Assembly (NCBI GenBank): GCA_018398805.1
Contig: JAGFBZ010002346.1
Location: 124,001 to 188,000, forward strand
Source of the DNA: Hirundichthys speculiger
Lineage: Eukaryota; Chordata; Actinopteri; Beloniformes; Exocoetidae
DNA: 64,000 nucleotides
Direction of reading: 5' to 3'
Part shown: one piece after another, positions 36,401 to 51,400 of the stretch
How positions within the stretch are numbered: position 1 is the stretch's first letter
How the letters are laid out: each line of letters starts with the position of its first letter
Position numbers and translations under genes: made by a program
The notes under the pieces: generated by a model
The model's database searches: none
What the model saw: the letters and a program-made list of their open reading frames with translations, nothing else
What the model was told of the DNA's origin: nothing

Positions 36401-39400
36401 ATTTTTCAGACAGAATTGTTAATATTGCTACCTGAGTTGCTACCTGAACTGTAAAGTTCACGGATTTTTACCGTTCTCCATGTCTGTTTTAGCTTTTTGG
36501 CCAATTGTTTTCTGGTTCTGCAGCAGCCAGTAACAGACTTTTCAAAACAAAAGCATGTGAGCTACATGCGTTAACGCGAGATAAAATAGATGTCGGCGTT
36601 AATAAATTAATGCGTTAATGTGATAATAACGCGTTAACTTGCCCAGCCCTAAAAAAACATCTAACTGGTATTCAGGAAGTTGTGCGTCTGGATAATTTCA
36701 GTGCCTCAGAAGAAGTCAAGGATGTTTAACCTTGAATCCAGGAAAACCTCAAGTGGTCTCGTGCACATTCTTCCTGGACCTGGAGTTTTTTTTTTCCTTC
36801 CTCATTAAAGTTTTGAACAGAGACGTTTCATATGTGAAGGCAGTTTTTCTAACTTAGCTTTGTCTCATTGTAACAATCAATGAGACGTCCTGTTATTTAA
36901 CATCATGACATGACTGTTATTTTATCCGTCCCGTCCGCTGAGACACCTTGGACGAGTCATTGGTTGAAAAATGAACGGATCACTGAATCACTGCTGCGGA
37001 TTATCAGAGTAAAACCTGATCTGCGACCTGCCTGAACGGCCCGACTCTTTCCTCACATGATGCAACGGACCCGACAGCCAGCCAAGCGGGCAGAGAGCGG
37101 CGAGCTCCAAAGAATGCGCAATTACTGCCATTATTCCTCTTCGGTGAGATTGGACTCGTCCCGGAGACCTCTGCGTCTGCTAAATAAGCTCCCACAATCC
37201 CCGTCTGCATCACATTCCCTCCTCACTGCGCCGCAAGTGTGCGAGAAATGTTCCTGGCTTCCAGCCCACGGGTTCAAGTAAAGAGGAGCGAGCTCGTCTG
37301 ACTAGTAAGAAAGCAGGACGCTATTCAGGATGCTTTGTGCAGCCAGCAAGTAGTGATGATTATTATTTTTTGGCATTTGCACCACAGTCAGAGGCAACAT
37401 CACTTGAGGGATTTGGTCCCTGGACATCTGGGCGCTTATGATAGCAGCGACGATGAGGAGACGGGGATGAGGCACTGGGGACGCTGAAGAGGAGGGAAGT
37501 CATGTGTGAGAGCATGGGAAATGCAGAGTGATGGGACGAGAGGGATATTTAAAGCACAGCTTAAGACAAAGCAGGCGAGAGCCTTATTGGGTTAGAGGAG
37601 TCACGCAGAAGCTGAGGATGACATTGTTTCGACAGTGTGGGAAAGTTTAAATGCTGCAGAAAATAGACTGAATTTAAAGGGGGGACACGTAAGGAAACGT
37701 GACCCTTCCTCTCTGCTGGACTGCATTTATTTGGGTGTTCACAGCTACTCCAAGGCAACAGACTCTGACGCAAAACACGACCCCGTCGCTTTGTTTTGGG
37801 CTTCCAGTCTTGATCTTGGTCGCGTCTGCAGAGTTCTGTGACATCACAGGCTCGGCTCAGACAGGAATCCTCCGTCGTCATCTCCACTCAGCATCACGTC
37901 GAACCCAAAAGCGGGAACGCAGTTTTGAGAGAGGCTCATCCCGAGAAGGAGGTGGAGTGGAGCTGAGAGGCAGATCTGTTCTGAGCAGAGTTATCAAGAT
38001 GTGGTTGAAAAGGGAGCTGTTGTTTCACATCTCCGTGATGGTTTAACATTTCATTTATACCAGGGGCCCGATCTTCTGCCAGATCTCCTAAAGCCGCTAT
38101 TAAGGGATAGCGGGTAGCGGGAGGGATGTTCCCCTGCAAAGAACACAATCTTCCACCTTGCTAAACCCGCTATCCCACCTGTGCTACCCGCTACATTATC
38201 CATAGGAGTGGTTAGGACGTTCCACCTGTTAAACCAATCAGTGCGTTAGTAGCCATTGCCTTTAAGAGCAGGTTGCGCTACCCGCTAACCGCTATGTAGC
38301 GTCTTTTCATCCAGATCAGAGCAGCTCTCGTGTGCAGCTCGTCTGGGACTCTGCTGTAGAGCTTCCTCCTCTTCCTTCCTCCTCCTCCTCTGCACTGATA
38401 TATACATATAAATATTTCTACACAGACAATTACTATCAGCTACCTGAAAGTCCCAGATAGTTGGTGTCCTCCCAGTAAACACGCTCTGGTCGTCTGTGGT
38501 TTAACTGATGAACAAGCCGTTTAAGACGATCTCTGCCATTTTCTCAATGGTTCAACTGAGGCCAAATCACGCTTTTTATACAAGAGTTAATTCCAGAGGT
38601 AGAGCCGTTTGTGCACGTCCACATGTGACCAGGTGGACGCACATTGATGCCATTTGGACGCCCCTAACCCTAACCCGCGATCGCAAGATACCAAGTTTGC
38701 GGAAAGGGTAAAAGACACACCCATTGCCACACCTACAAAGTGAGTAAGGGAGTCGGCATAACAGGTAGCGGCTTTAGTGAGCGGAAGATTGCATTAGTAA
38801 TTAGCGGAAGTTCCTAAACCCGCAATTTGCGGGTAGCGGCCTGTAGCGTGTCATCTTCTTTAAGAGAATAGAATAGAAACAGGGCACATGGCATCAGATC
38901 TTCCTCATTTAACCTGCATTCAAACCTCATATAATTTAATAATAAAGACTGAAACATATTATAACTATTGAGTTAACTGCCAATAAGGTTAGATCATGAT
39001 AACGTGTATGAAGAGAATCTTAGAGAGCCTCCTGCAAGTAAAAACAAGACGAGCCCCGTCTCCATTCCTTATGCTGTTTTCCAATCAATCAATCAATCAA
39101 CTTTTATTTGTAGAGGCCTTTACAACACACAAGGTGACCAAAGTGCTTTCCATTAAAATCCACATTAAAACAAAACAATTCAATTGAGAAGGCCCGATCA
39201 CCCCAGAGTTTAGGCCTCGTTCTGGGGACTTCCAGCTAGAGCTGGTTTGAGGACCGTAAGGCTCTAGTAGGGTTCTGAACACGCACTTTTTCACATAAAT
39301 AAGGAGCGGCAAGGCCATTAAGGGCTTTAAAAACATAGATTAACATTTTAAAATCAATTCTAAAAGAAACAGGAAGCCAGTGAAGAGCAAATAAAACTGG

Positions 39401-42400
39401 GGTAATGTGTTCCTGACGTCGAGTGTTGGTTAAAAAGCGTGCAGCGGCATTCTGGACTAGCTGAAGACCAACATACAATGCATTACAATAATCAATTTAT
39501 GCGTTTTTGAACTTAATTCGAGGTTTAGATCATTTTCAAATCGCCGTCCAGCTTGGAAGCCACAAACGGCTGATGCTGCAGCAGTGCATGGCTCTGCATG
39601 GCTCTGCATGGCCCTGCATGGCCGTGGTTCTTTAGAAAAGGCAAACGCTCATGCAAAACAAGGTGAGAATGCAAAGGAGCCGCCGGCTGCGACTGTAGCT
39701 GCTCAGTGTTTGCTCGCTGTTTGCAGAGGCAGCGGCCTGACAATGACATTCTTGTTTATTGACCTTTTTTGCATGAGGAGTATGCGCAGCATTCGCTCCC
39801 CACAGTTTGTCAAAACTGGGTCACAGTTAATGGCACCATTGTGGAGCCGACAGAGGGTTTGAGTCCCTCGTTTGTATCCAGGAAAAAAAAAAGAAAATGA
39901 AAGGAAAAGAAAAGTTGCGGCCTCCCTCGTTTTGTTTCTGAATCTGAAGTACGACTCCCCGGTCTTTTCCGGAGCAAACCCTCCTCTGGTCTCCCGGCTC
40001 TGTGGACGTGACGACAGAAACGTACCGGGCTGAGAGTCGACGCTGAAAACGCCAGACAGAGTCAAAGAGTCTATACAGCGAATGTTTACGGTCCCTCATG
40101 CTCCAGTGAGCGGGGGGTTAAGAGTCAGGCAGGTGTGCGTTCGCTGAAACATCCAGTTTTTCAGGGTAGTAACATCGTAGATGAGCGCCGCAGATCTCTG
40201 ACTCACCTGCTTTACATTTACTGCACATTCCAGACATAGAGAGCAGGTGATGTAGAGGCAGTGCGCGATGATCTAATTAAAAAACTCTGAGTGGCTGCAG
40301 GCTAAAAACATCTGGAATATTTTCAGTAATGAGATATGAGGAAAGGATGGCGCTGGATGTTTAATATATATATTAAATCATTCTGCTGTGTCATCCTCTG
40401 CAGCTGCCGATCGTCGCCCCAGAGAAACCCTCCTTCACCTGGCGCAGCGTTTGGGTCTGCCACGCCTCGCCCGCTTCCTGATTCGCCAGCAGGGAGGTTG
40501 CAGGGCGTCGACTGAAACACCCGGTCAGGAGGGGGAGACGCCCCTCCGGGCGGCTCAGGAGGATGGATGGCCTGACATGTTTCAAGCGCTGGCAGCGTAA
40601 GGCTGTGATTTTTTTATCTGTTGTACCGTCCCGTAGCAGAATAATCTCTTTATTTTTCAGGCTGCAGCTGAACGACGTTGCACTTTGATAAGATCACGGG
40701 TTTCCGTCACGTACACGTCTTATCGGAGACCCTGATGGGCATGGCCCGAAAATATTACCATCCGTGTATGGAAGCCCGTTAGCTTTGTCGCCATAAAGAA
40801 CATGCTAAAGCCTCAGCGAGCGCGACTGCACGTGGCAACGTGGAGCATTTCAGTGTCATGAGCGACTTGGAACCATCTCACACCTGCTGATGAAATACAG
40901 TATTTACGTGTAAACTCGCACCAACTGGGTCAAGGAAACCAAACGCAGGACTCTCACCTGAATCTGTCTTTGCTTAGGCCAGTTTTGCGCAAACTGTGGG
41001 AACGTGAGCGCTCTCTGGTGGTACGCGGGGGAACATCAGGACTTTCAAGATTTTCACTTTTTTTTTTTTTTTTAATTTAATCGGAAACATACAATGCATT
41101 ATAAATACGTTTCAAACGAAATTCAGGTAACAATAAATAACTACAATAAGGAATAAACATCTCCTGTGAATTTAAAGCTAATTGAGAAGGCATATATGGC
41201 TATATTTTAAAATTGGTCATCATGGTGGTACTCAGAGAGCTGAACAGTTTCTCAGGTGGTACGCAGTATTAAAAGTTTGAGAACCACTGAATTAGGCTGT
41301 AAACAGTGATATTGGCTAAAACTGCAAAAAAAAAAAAAAAAAAAACCAAGGCGTACGGATTTTACAGTGACGTTGGTTCAGATGTGATCAGGAGGTGATT
41401 TCAGGCAGAGATTCGGGTTCGGGGGGGGGATATTAGCTTTATTAATCTGAGAAAATACAGATTCTAGTTAACGTACACAGTAGACTTCACCAGGTTTGAG
41501 CATCGAAACGTAACTGTTTAAAGTAGGGCTGTCAGTCAATTACATTTTTAATTGCGATTAATCGAAAGATTTTCATAGTTAACTCACGATTAATCACATT
41601 TTTTTTAATGTTCTGTTTATCCATCCATCCATGATCAATACTAATTTTGTCCTATACAGGGTCATAGGGATCTGCTTTATTTCTTTTTTTAAGCCTTTAG
41701 TTTCAAAACCAGAAGTCCACCAATGCTGCCGTAAATTTTGGGGGCTTAATTCATCAGCTTCTTACTGTATTTTGTCGGGGCTGCTACTTGAACCGCAGTA
41801 ATTTGCTGACGGTCCCTAAACTCGACGGCAGCAGCGAGGTACTTAGAAGGACATTCAGCGCTGTTCCTTAGAGTTTTAGCCACACCCACTGAGCTTGGAG
41901 GGTTGATGACACTTGGTGAAATGTCTGGCATACTTATATCTACAAAATGATACCAACCTGGATGAAATCAGAGCCGTTTTGATGACGCTATTAAAGTTGA
42001 AAGAGAAAAAAAACACAAGCGAATGTCGGATGTGAAACTAACTTTACCGTCCTGCTGTGGTAACTCAAGTCACAGCGACAGTAAATACAAATAACCTTTT
42101 TCTTCTCAACAGACCCATCTGGCAGCACCTTAAAGCTAAACTTGCCGTTCATAAGACCCTTTTCTGTCTCCATGTCTGTCCCACACGTTGACTGTAAATA
42201 CACTTATTGGCCAAGGGTCATATTTACAGAAACATGTGTGCGTTAGTCTCGCATTTAAAAAAAAAAAAATAGTGGCGTTAAACAGAATTTAACGTTATTA
42301 ACACGTCAACTTTGACAGCCCTAGTTTAAAGTATTGATTGACTCAGAAATGGACAACCCAAGACAATACACACAGGGAAAAACAAAAAGGACAAGCAGTG

Positions 42401-45400
42401 GTTGACAGATGCAGACAAAGTTTCATTTGACAGTTGAAAATACAGTTTTCACAGTTGTGGAATAAAAAAGCAAAACAGCTCAGTATGTGGTGAGCATCCA
42501 GATTTGTTGGGGTGACCGATTAGCCCTGTCTCAAAATGAGCCTCGCTTTAAATACGGCTGCAGTTAGGTGCAAATATTATTTGCTGATTTTGAGCAGTTC
42601 CTTTTTTCTTTCAGCCAACTTTATCAACGATGGAAAAATAGCAGGTCCTGCAGGATCTACGAGCCTTAATGTTTAGCCTCTGAGCCATCGAGAGCTTTAT
42701 AAACACTGAGCATGCTCAGTAGGGTGATGCTGAACACGATCAGTGCTATACTGTTGGATTGAGGTTATTGAATCAAATGTTTTAATGTGGGAAGAAGAAA
42801 CCCATGGTTTCCTCCATGGGTTATTATTTATTTTATTTTATTTTTTACCTTACAGGTTGTACAAACTACTTTCTTTGTAATTAGCTCACATTATACCCAA
42901 TAGAACATAAGGGACATATCAGATGTTGAAACTGAGACATTTTGTTATTTAATTGTAAAATATTAGCTAATTTTGACTTTGGCAGCAAAACATCTCCCAA
43001 AAAAACTGGAACAGGGTGATGTTGATCATTGTGTAGCATCTCCTCTTCTTCTAACATCTGTCTGCAAACATCTGGGAAGTGAGGAGACCAGCTGTTAGAG
43101 TTTCAGGAGGGGAATCTGGTTCAGGATTCCAGCTGCTCAACAGTCCTGGACCTTCGTTGCTGGATCTTCCATTTTATGATGCTCCAAATATTTTTAACTG
43201 GTCAGAGGTCTGGACTGCAGGTGGACCAGTTCAGCAGCTGGACTCTTCTCCTGGGTCCAGTATGTGGTTCAGCATCGTCTTGATGAAATAGGAAAGTGGC
43301 CCGATCTTCTGCCAGATCTCCTAAAGCCGCTATTTAGGGATAGCGGGTAGCAGGAGGGGCGTTCCCCTGCAAAAAACGCAATCTTCCACCTTGCTAAACC
43401 CACTATCCCACCTGTGCTACCCGCTACATTATCCATAGGAGTGGTTAGGACGTTCCACCTGTTAAACCAATCAGTGCATCAGTAGCCATTGCCTTTAAGA
43501 GCAGGTTGCGCTAACCGCTATGGAGCGTCTTTTCATCCAGATCGGAGCAGCTCTCGTGCGCAGCTCATCTTGGACACTGCTGTAGAGCTTCCTCCTCCAC
43601 ATGTGACCAGGTGGACACGCATTGATGCCATTTGGACACGCTCTTGTACGCAACCCTAAAACTGCGATTGCAAGATACCGAGTTTGTAGAAAGGGCAAAA
43701 GACACGCCCGTTGCCACACCTACAAAGTGAGTAAGGGAGTCGGCATAATGGGTAGCAGCTTTAGGGAGCGGAAGATTGTATTAGCGGTTAGCTGAGGTTC
43801 CTAAACCCACAATTTGTAGCGGCTAGCGGTAACGGGTAAGGGGAAGTGTACGGTCTTCTCTGAATGACATGTTGTCTGGATGGGAGCAGAATAGCTTTCT
43901 ATCTGTCAGAGCATTTTATGAGTTCTGGTCCTGAGAAGACGGCGGTGTTTCTGGATGCTGCTCACATGTACCTTCTTCTCTGCGTGATCCAGCTTTAACT
44001 TCGTCTGTGGATTACAGGTGGACTGTTGTCCTGAGCAGCGATGTCCACAGATCACACACATCCAGTTTTGTCCTTCGGCCTTGTCTGTCCTGTCTTCTGA
44101 TTCTTTGAATCTTTTGATGGTTTCATGGACCATCATTTGATGGCTGGCCTTCTAAGTCTTTCCCTCAATTTTACATTGAGGAACATTTTTCTGAAATTTC
44201 TGCACAGTTTTTTCACACGGTTTATCACAGACTGTTGAACCTCTGCCCGTCTCTGTCTCTCTGAAAAGCTCCTGTTATATCCAGTCGTGTTACTGACCTG
44301 TTGCCAATTAACTTAATTAGCTGTCAAATGCTCCTCCATTTGGTCTTGATTTGCACCAGTTACTTTTCCAGCCTCTTGTTTCCTCGATTCCAACTTTTTT
44401 TTTAGATTTTCTGCTGCCATCAAAGTCAAAACGAGCGAATATTTTCCATGAAATCGTAAAATGTCTCATTTTCGACATCTGGTTTGTTCTCAATGTTCCG
44501 CTGAGTATAAAAATTAAGGTTTATGAGATTTGCAAATTACTGCATTCTGTTTTTATTTATGCTTTTCAAACCGTCTCAACTTTGAAACTGGGGTTGTAAA
44601 TAACTCAACGAAGGCTCAAATACAGACTCAACAGCCACCTGAAGTGCTAAAGCCTGACGTATTTTGGAGAATGTGATGATGTGGCCTGTAAACTTTCACT
44701 AAACCTTCTTGTTAAAGAGCTGTTTTAACTTCACCGCCTACATTCGTTGGAGTTCTCACTTTGGCTTCTCCGCATCCTTTTCTTCAGTCCTCCAGGACCT
44801 GCAGCGAGGTCGCTTCCCGGTGTCTGGCGCTTGTGGTCCGACAGCTCCTGCGTGCTGAGGTTTTGCCCTTGGACAGATTCTGTCGCCCTCACTGTTCGCC
44901 GGGCTCACAACTGCTCCCCTCGCGACGGCATCGCGGTCCTTCGAGAACGACTGAACGACCCCGGTGTCCTCGAACAGGTGAGCTCAAACCTCATGAAACG
45001 GCTCCGTTGAAAATCGCAGCTCTGATCGCGTCCGCTGGTGAACGTGGGAGTGGAGACGCTTGACGGATGTTCTCCATCTCTGTGCGTGATGAATTGACCT
45101 TTCGGTAAGCACCGCCCCCTTCTTAGTTACTGTTGCCAGGTCGGACAAACTTGCTGCTCCTCCATTAAGGACTGTGTTAATTCGCTATAGTTCCGATGTG
45201 TATCATCAGTGTTGATATTATACTATAATAACTCCATGGTGAAATATTGCTGCTTTGGACCTGCAACAGTGACTCGAGGTGTCCAGAACATTTGGAGGAG
45301 ACATTTTTATTCTCTTTCCAAAGCCAAAACAAACGGTGAAAAAGCACAGGCTTTGGTTCAGTTATGTGTCCGTCCACAACCGAACGTGGGGAAAGTTACA

Positions 45401-48400
45401 AAACACACCTACATTTGCTCCAAGGTAAGTTTACTTTGTTAATTAGATGATTGATTTAACCACCGTTTAGTAAAAGTAATAATATGATTTAGCAGCAGGG
45501 AGGGTGATGAGTTCTCTGTTAGCATTAGCTCTGGTCCATCGGTCTGTCCCGCACCAGAGCTATGTTAACATGAGACAGTCCTAGCATTGTATTAATATAA
45601 TTAATAAAGTGACGTTAACATCACTAGCCTCACCTTATACCTAACAAAATAAACATCCAGGGCCATACATATAGTGTAGACAACAAGGCAGGCTTATAGC
45701 TAGCTAGCGAGCTCTGGTCCATAGTGGAGAAGTCATTGACACTATGATAAATAATATTTTTCCAGCGTTTGTTTCGGTTTGGGAAAGAGAATAAAAATGT
45801 CCCTCCAAACGTTCTGGACACCTCGAGTCACTGTTGCAGGTCCCCAGCAGCAATATTCCACCATGGCGTTATTATAGTATAATATTAACACTGATGATAC
45901 ACATCGGAAAAATAGCGAATTAAAGTGCTGTGTATACTCTCGCGACAATGTGTAGCAGTTAGCTTGTTGCCGGTATGCTGCAGTTACTTTTGATTTATGC
46001 TCAATTTTGAAGCGCGGTCTCCGCTATGTTATTCCAAGCCACAACGCAAGAGCGACAATCACGAACTAGCTAAACTTACTAAACTGTATCTCTTGCGTTT
46101 TTCCACTTCCTCACCGTCTCGGCCGTATCCAGAACCCACATTCATCACTAATCTCCCTCCATGAATTACTAGAATATGTGCTGTCTTTGTGGTGTGGAGA
46201 ACAAGAATCGTACAGATGTGGGTACTTCCTCATTTCTTCGATGACGCGCTCTTTTCTATGCAGATGTAGAATTGAAGCCTCCTTTCTCGGTGCTTACCGA
46301 AAGGTCAATTGCGTTGCTGATGTGGTGACGGGGCCACAGGCAGTCTTTAAAGTGCAGCCGGACGCTTTTGATAAGAGCTGAGCAGCTGTGGGTGAACGTC
46401 CCGCCAGCAGCTAATAAATCAGAGCGGCGCTGCGGAACACGCGGGCAAACGCACGCCAGGAAACACTTTGCACGTGCACGCTGAACTGCAGCGTCAGCGT
46501 GCAGCTAATCGCGCATTTGTTTCTGTTAAAGATCACCGCGCTCAGAGCTGACGGAGAGGAAGACGGGAGAGACGGAGATGAAGGTCACCTGAGTCACGAA
46601 GGTAATGAGGTCTTTATGAAGTCTAATTAGTTTTATTGCTTCCCGCGGGCCTTTCACGAGCTTCAAACCCATCAGCAGACGTCTTAAAAATGAGGATTGG
46701 TCTTTTTTTTTTTTTGTGATTTAAATGAGAGGCTTCATCAGAATAAAAACACCTGCAGCAGCTCCGACTGCAGTCCAGCTGCTCATGTGAAATTTCTTCC
46801 TACTCATTCTCGATATCAGCATGACGTCATGCACCATGTGATCAGCCATGGTTACACTTCCGGCTTTAGCGTGAGGGGGCAAACAAACTTGCATTCAGGT
46901 GTTTTTCACTCACAGTTCCTTCAGTTATTTCCATTTTAGCGTCTTTATTGTATCTTAACTTAGTTTGGCAATCGTCACTTGTGCCTGTGGTGGCGAGCAT
47001 GGCTTACTAATATAAATACCAATATCTTCCTATCTGAGTTGACTGCGTTAGCGTATAGCAGCAACTTCAGAAGGCCATAATATTCTGCCTGACTGTTATC
47101 GCGGAAGAGAAAGGGTTAATTTCTTGTATTTTTAATACTTTGTATGAACAGTATTTAACGCATATACGTTTAATGGGACAAATCAAATGCTCCGAATGCC
47201 TAACATTTAATACTTTGTATGCACAGTATTTATATATTGCATAGGTTATTTGAGGACTTGGAGGACTTTTTTCTTCACCTTAAATTATATTAACTGTACT
47301 TCACAGAATGACAAAAGGAGATAAAACGATAAAATATCAACTTTTTTAACTCCAGTGTACATTTATCTAATCAATCTTCTTCTATCCACCCTTTATATCC
47401 TCATATTCATCTTCATAATAGGGATTCATAATCCATCCATCCGTGGTCTTCCGCTTATCCGGATAATTACGGTTAATAATATGCTACCACCCAAAACACA
47501 GAGGGGAGCAGGTATATATGTGCTGGTAGGATAATGTTACAATGTAGGAAAAAATTACAGATGAGGCTATAATTTTCCGCTACGGTAGGAAAAACATTTT
47601 AGGTAGGAAGACATTTCAGAACACCGGCGCACGAGAGCTGGAGATGAGCTCACCCCAGACACGTGTGTCACCTGCGTCCAAATTCGTCACATGTACGTTC
47701 CAGCCGCTGTAACTCAAGCTGGGAAAGAACAAAACAACACAAAACAACTCCAGTCTCGACAGCACGTCTGCACATGAATATGAATGTTAGTGAAGAGCTG
47801 CGACTCTGTGTTTTTGTTTCTGTTTTTTCTTTTTTTTTCCAAGATTGAACAGTTCAAGGCTTCGTCTTAGACTCTTGGAAGAAAAAAAAAACCTTCTTCC
47901 ATCTAGGAGGCTGAATGAAGATTTGACGTGTCAAAAATAATAATAATAATCAACGGATTATGCAGTTCTCCAGATAATCATTAGCTCCATCACAGCTCAC
48001 ATGTTTTGTCTCTGAGAGCGCAGACTTTACTTTGCTGCAGTGGAAAATGAACAGATTCGCTTGTGCAAACACGGCTACAGTCAGACATCCATCATTTACA
48101 ACCGGGGAGACGAGAAAAACACTTTTAACCTGAACCATAAAAGGAGCTCTCTGCCTTTTTATTTGCTCTTCCTCTTCAGAGTAAAGAGAAAACTTAAAAG
48201 GGGGATTGTTTTTTCTTTTTTTGAATCTGAGGCGACGTGCTCAATCCTCACAACCGCATCTCTGCCTCCACACGTGGCCGCTCTTTATGGTAACCATGGA
48301 GATGGCAGATGGCGTTATCGACTCGTATAAAGGGAGGCAGGAAGCGCGCCTCGGTATATCGACCTTAACCCCTCGATGTAACAGCTCCCCGCCGGGAGGC

Positions 48401-51400
48401 GTGTGCTCTTCCTCCGGACCCGCCGCTCGCCCCCGGGAGGACGGCGAGGCGGGTCTGGGCGTCTCGCGTCCACGCCAGAACATTTTCTTAAGTGTTTTTT
48501 TTATCCCGCGCAGGCTTCCACGTGGACGAGCACGTGCTGGCGGACAACGTGAGTGTGCCTCCGAGGTTTCTGTTGGATCTCATCAATCATGTGTTTTTAA
48601 GAGGGCCGTGCTCGTTTTTTTTCTCTACTTTGATCCTCGAGTCTCTCTGGTTTGTTTAAAGGTTTTCGACGAGCAGCTTGTTTTGACGTTGAAGGACAGC
48701 GATGACGAAGAGGAGCACTCATCATCGTTATCTGGTAATTTCTCTTCTCTTCAACTCAACCCAGATGCTTTTGTTTTTTTTCTCCCCCTGATGCTTCAGC
48801 ATCTGGATTAAATGATGAATGATTAATCTATGAAATGAAAGACAACAACATATTTCGGTGAACAGCGGGGGGGGGGGGTGGGGGGGGGGGTGAACAGATA
48901 ATAAGGCTGCTGTCTGGAGTTGTTTCTCTCGCTGGAACATTATGCAAAGCCCTGGTTTCAGTCGCGTCATTGGAAATCAATACAGTTAGTGTTTCAGAGA
49001 CGGACGGGGATGATGCTCTTCTGTCTGAGGCGCCGGAGCTGCTTCTGTCATTAAACCGACGGTTTCTTTTACCCACGATGCCTCTGCGGCGGCTCGGTCC
49101 CGGAGCCCAGGAATCTGCAGCGTCACGGGGACAAAGACGGGAATGGGGTCAGGGCTCGACCCGCTCAGACGCAGACAATGCCCCCCCCCCCCCCCGGCTC
49201 TCCTGGGCCGGTACATGTGCAGCAAAACCTGGCGTTTGACGCTAACCTTGAATTCTCTGCACACGGGATTAAGCTAAAAGCCTTTCTGGCGAGTAAAAAC
49301 CAGAGGATGCACAGTGTTTTGGGCGTTGCCAGGGTTACAGTGAATACTAATTTCCTGTTTGTTGTCTTGGAGGAATGAGAAGTTTGTCGTGAGCCCGATG
49401 GTGCAGGATGAGGTCCGTCGTTGTTTGAGCATCAGCTGAAGTCAGAACGGTCCAGATTCCTCCTCTGTTGCTTGATCCATCAGTCTCGGTGTTTAGTTTT
49501 GAGTATTTCTGGGACTGGATCACCACTTTTATGGCGCAGAAGTGTCAGTGGGGTTTTTCCAGGGCTGCTGAAATAATCATCAAGGCTGCTCTGCTTTCAT
49601 CAGTACGTAACTTGTTGCTGGACCGAGCTGGTGCCGGGATGAGCCGACCAGCAGAGGCTGAAACAGCCTTAATCTGTCACCGTCACATGACAAACCAATA
49701 TGTTATTCACGACAAAGCGTATCATTCAAATGTACCGTCTTGAATGTAATGGGAGTAACTGAGTGAAAACGAGTGTTTTCAGCAGGTATGATGCTCCACT
49801 TTGGCACCGGTTCGACACGAATGCAGGATGTGGTTCGGCAACGTCTTGCTGGAAGATCCTCGGTTTGATTTTCTTCCTCGCATGATGGCGCTTTAACCTG
49901 CATTTGAATCGTGTTCTTGGACAGTGATTTCTGGGCCCGTTACAGAATCGCGCCCGTTTAACATGTATAAATAAAGTTTACTTACTTACTTACTTAACAT
50001 GGTGCTGGCCGAGAGCCCAAAGATCACGGGCATCCTATAATGCGCACAGAGATTTCTTCACTTTCTCTACATTTTTTGATGATATCATGTACCGAAGATC
50101 ATGAGGTATTCCATGCTGAGGAAACTTATTCTAAAATTGTTTAACAGTTTTAAACAATGCATTTTTTTTTTTTTTTTTTTTTTTTTTGCGGTTTGATAAA
50201 CAGTTGCCCAGTTAGAGTTTTATTTAAGAGCTGATATCTTACCATTTTCCATGGTTTTCTTGATTATAACCTAAATCACTTAAGTTTTTACATCAATAGC
50301 TATGGCGTTGTACTGCCAAAAACACTGCTTTTATGCATTCAGTGTTTTCTTTTCTGTCTGTTTTAGTCACATGATGACGTTTAGTGGTACCAGGTATTAA
50401 AATGAACAAGAAAGTGAAGAAAAAATGGTGGTCTATAATTTTTTCCATGACTGTATATATATTTATATACATAAATACATACATATATATTATCGTTACT
50501 TCACAGCAGTGCCAAGCCAGGTGTTTTGATATTTGTTTTGATATTTATTTATTTAAATAGAAGTATTTTATTCTCCCTTTTTTTTGAGAGAGAGAAAAAA
50601 GAGGGAGTTTTGTTACGTTTGTGGTGCATGGGGGGGTGAGGGGTAATAGGAGGATGGCTTTGCAGCTTTGGGGTGTGTGATGGCTTTTATTTTTTAATGT
50701 GCATTGTTTTTATTATTATTTATTCTATTTTATTTTATTTATTTATTTATTTTTTAATGTAAAGCACTTTGTGTTGCCTGAAGGCATGAAAAGCGCTATA
50801 TAAATAAAGTTTGATTTGATACATACATACATACATGCGTACGTATATATATATAAATAAATAGTTAGAGGCCATGAATAGACATGGAAAGTGTGACTTG
50901 TGTGTTGTTTGAACTCCAGTGTCTTCACTGTGTGAGAGCAGCAGAGAGGAAATGCCTCTGAGATGCCCAGGATTTCCTTTACATTAGTGCAGCCATGTCT
51001 GGTTCAGACATCAAAGTCTGGGAGGAAAGTGCACTCATCAGGGGAGGCAATTTTCCAGATTGTTATAGAAGAAATGCCGTCCACCGCTCCTGTGGATGTG
51101 CTGCACGCGCACGCGCACGAGCACGAGCACGAGCACGAGAAAGAATGTACAGAAGCCCGAGTCCCTGGCTTTGTAGAAGCACCGAGTTACTTTCATCTGA
51201 AAGCTGAAGTATATCAACTGGTCACTTTAAAAGTTAATATTTCATTCACACGTGTGTAGTCTTTGTGGTCTGCCTTAGCTTTATCCAAATGCTTAATCTC
51301 TCCGTTATTGAGCCAGCTTTTGTTTTTCTTTTCTTTTTTCTGAAAGTGCTGTGTTTTTGGATGTGTGTTATTGTCCAACATGAGTCACAGGAAAGCAGCC

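Larger units (their letters stand above)
35077..36651. mobile_element. hAT-like element (ATTAATCGC family) with nested Kolobok-like MITE
   Basis: The ends TAGGGCTGGGCAAC and TTGCCCAGCCCTA are inverted, with ATTAATCGC/GCGTTAA repeats near both. Flanks are A-rich and give no clear duplication. The interior is AT-rich with homopolymer runs and holds the insertion at 35362-35795. No coding sequence. Confidence 0.72.
45092..46310. mobile_element. Fold-back element with THAP-like arms, copy 1
   Basis: The ends AATTGACCTTTCGGTAAGCACC and GTGCTTACCGAAAGGTCAATT are inverted. The left arm (about 45100-45540) and right arm (about 45560-45930) are long inverted repeats of one another, both including ATGGTGGAATATTGCTGCT-type and GACTCGAGGTGTCCAGAAC words. 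The outer part of the right arm is replaced by a MADF-type segment (45926-46283). Similar to 61612-62529. Confidence 0.75.

Noticed and set aside
44761..45063. Alternative frame over arhgef28 exon 6 ([13 protein letters not shown])
   Set aside because: It would match the phase of exon 5 if the acceptor at 44795 were used, but lacks family similarity, whereas the other frame aligns with ARHGEF28 and also closes in phase using the acceptor at 44787.
48206..48811. 201-codon plus-strand frame
   Set aside because: It runs through two real arhgef28 exons (48662-48734 in frame, 48514-48548 out of frame) and the introns between; only the exon part is coding.
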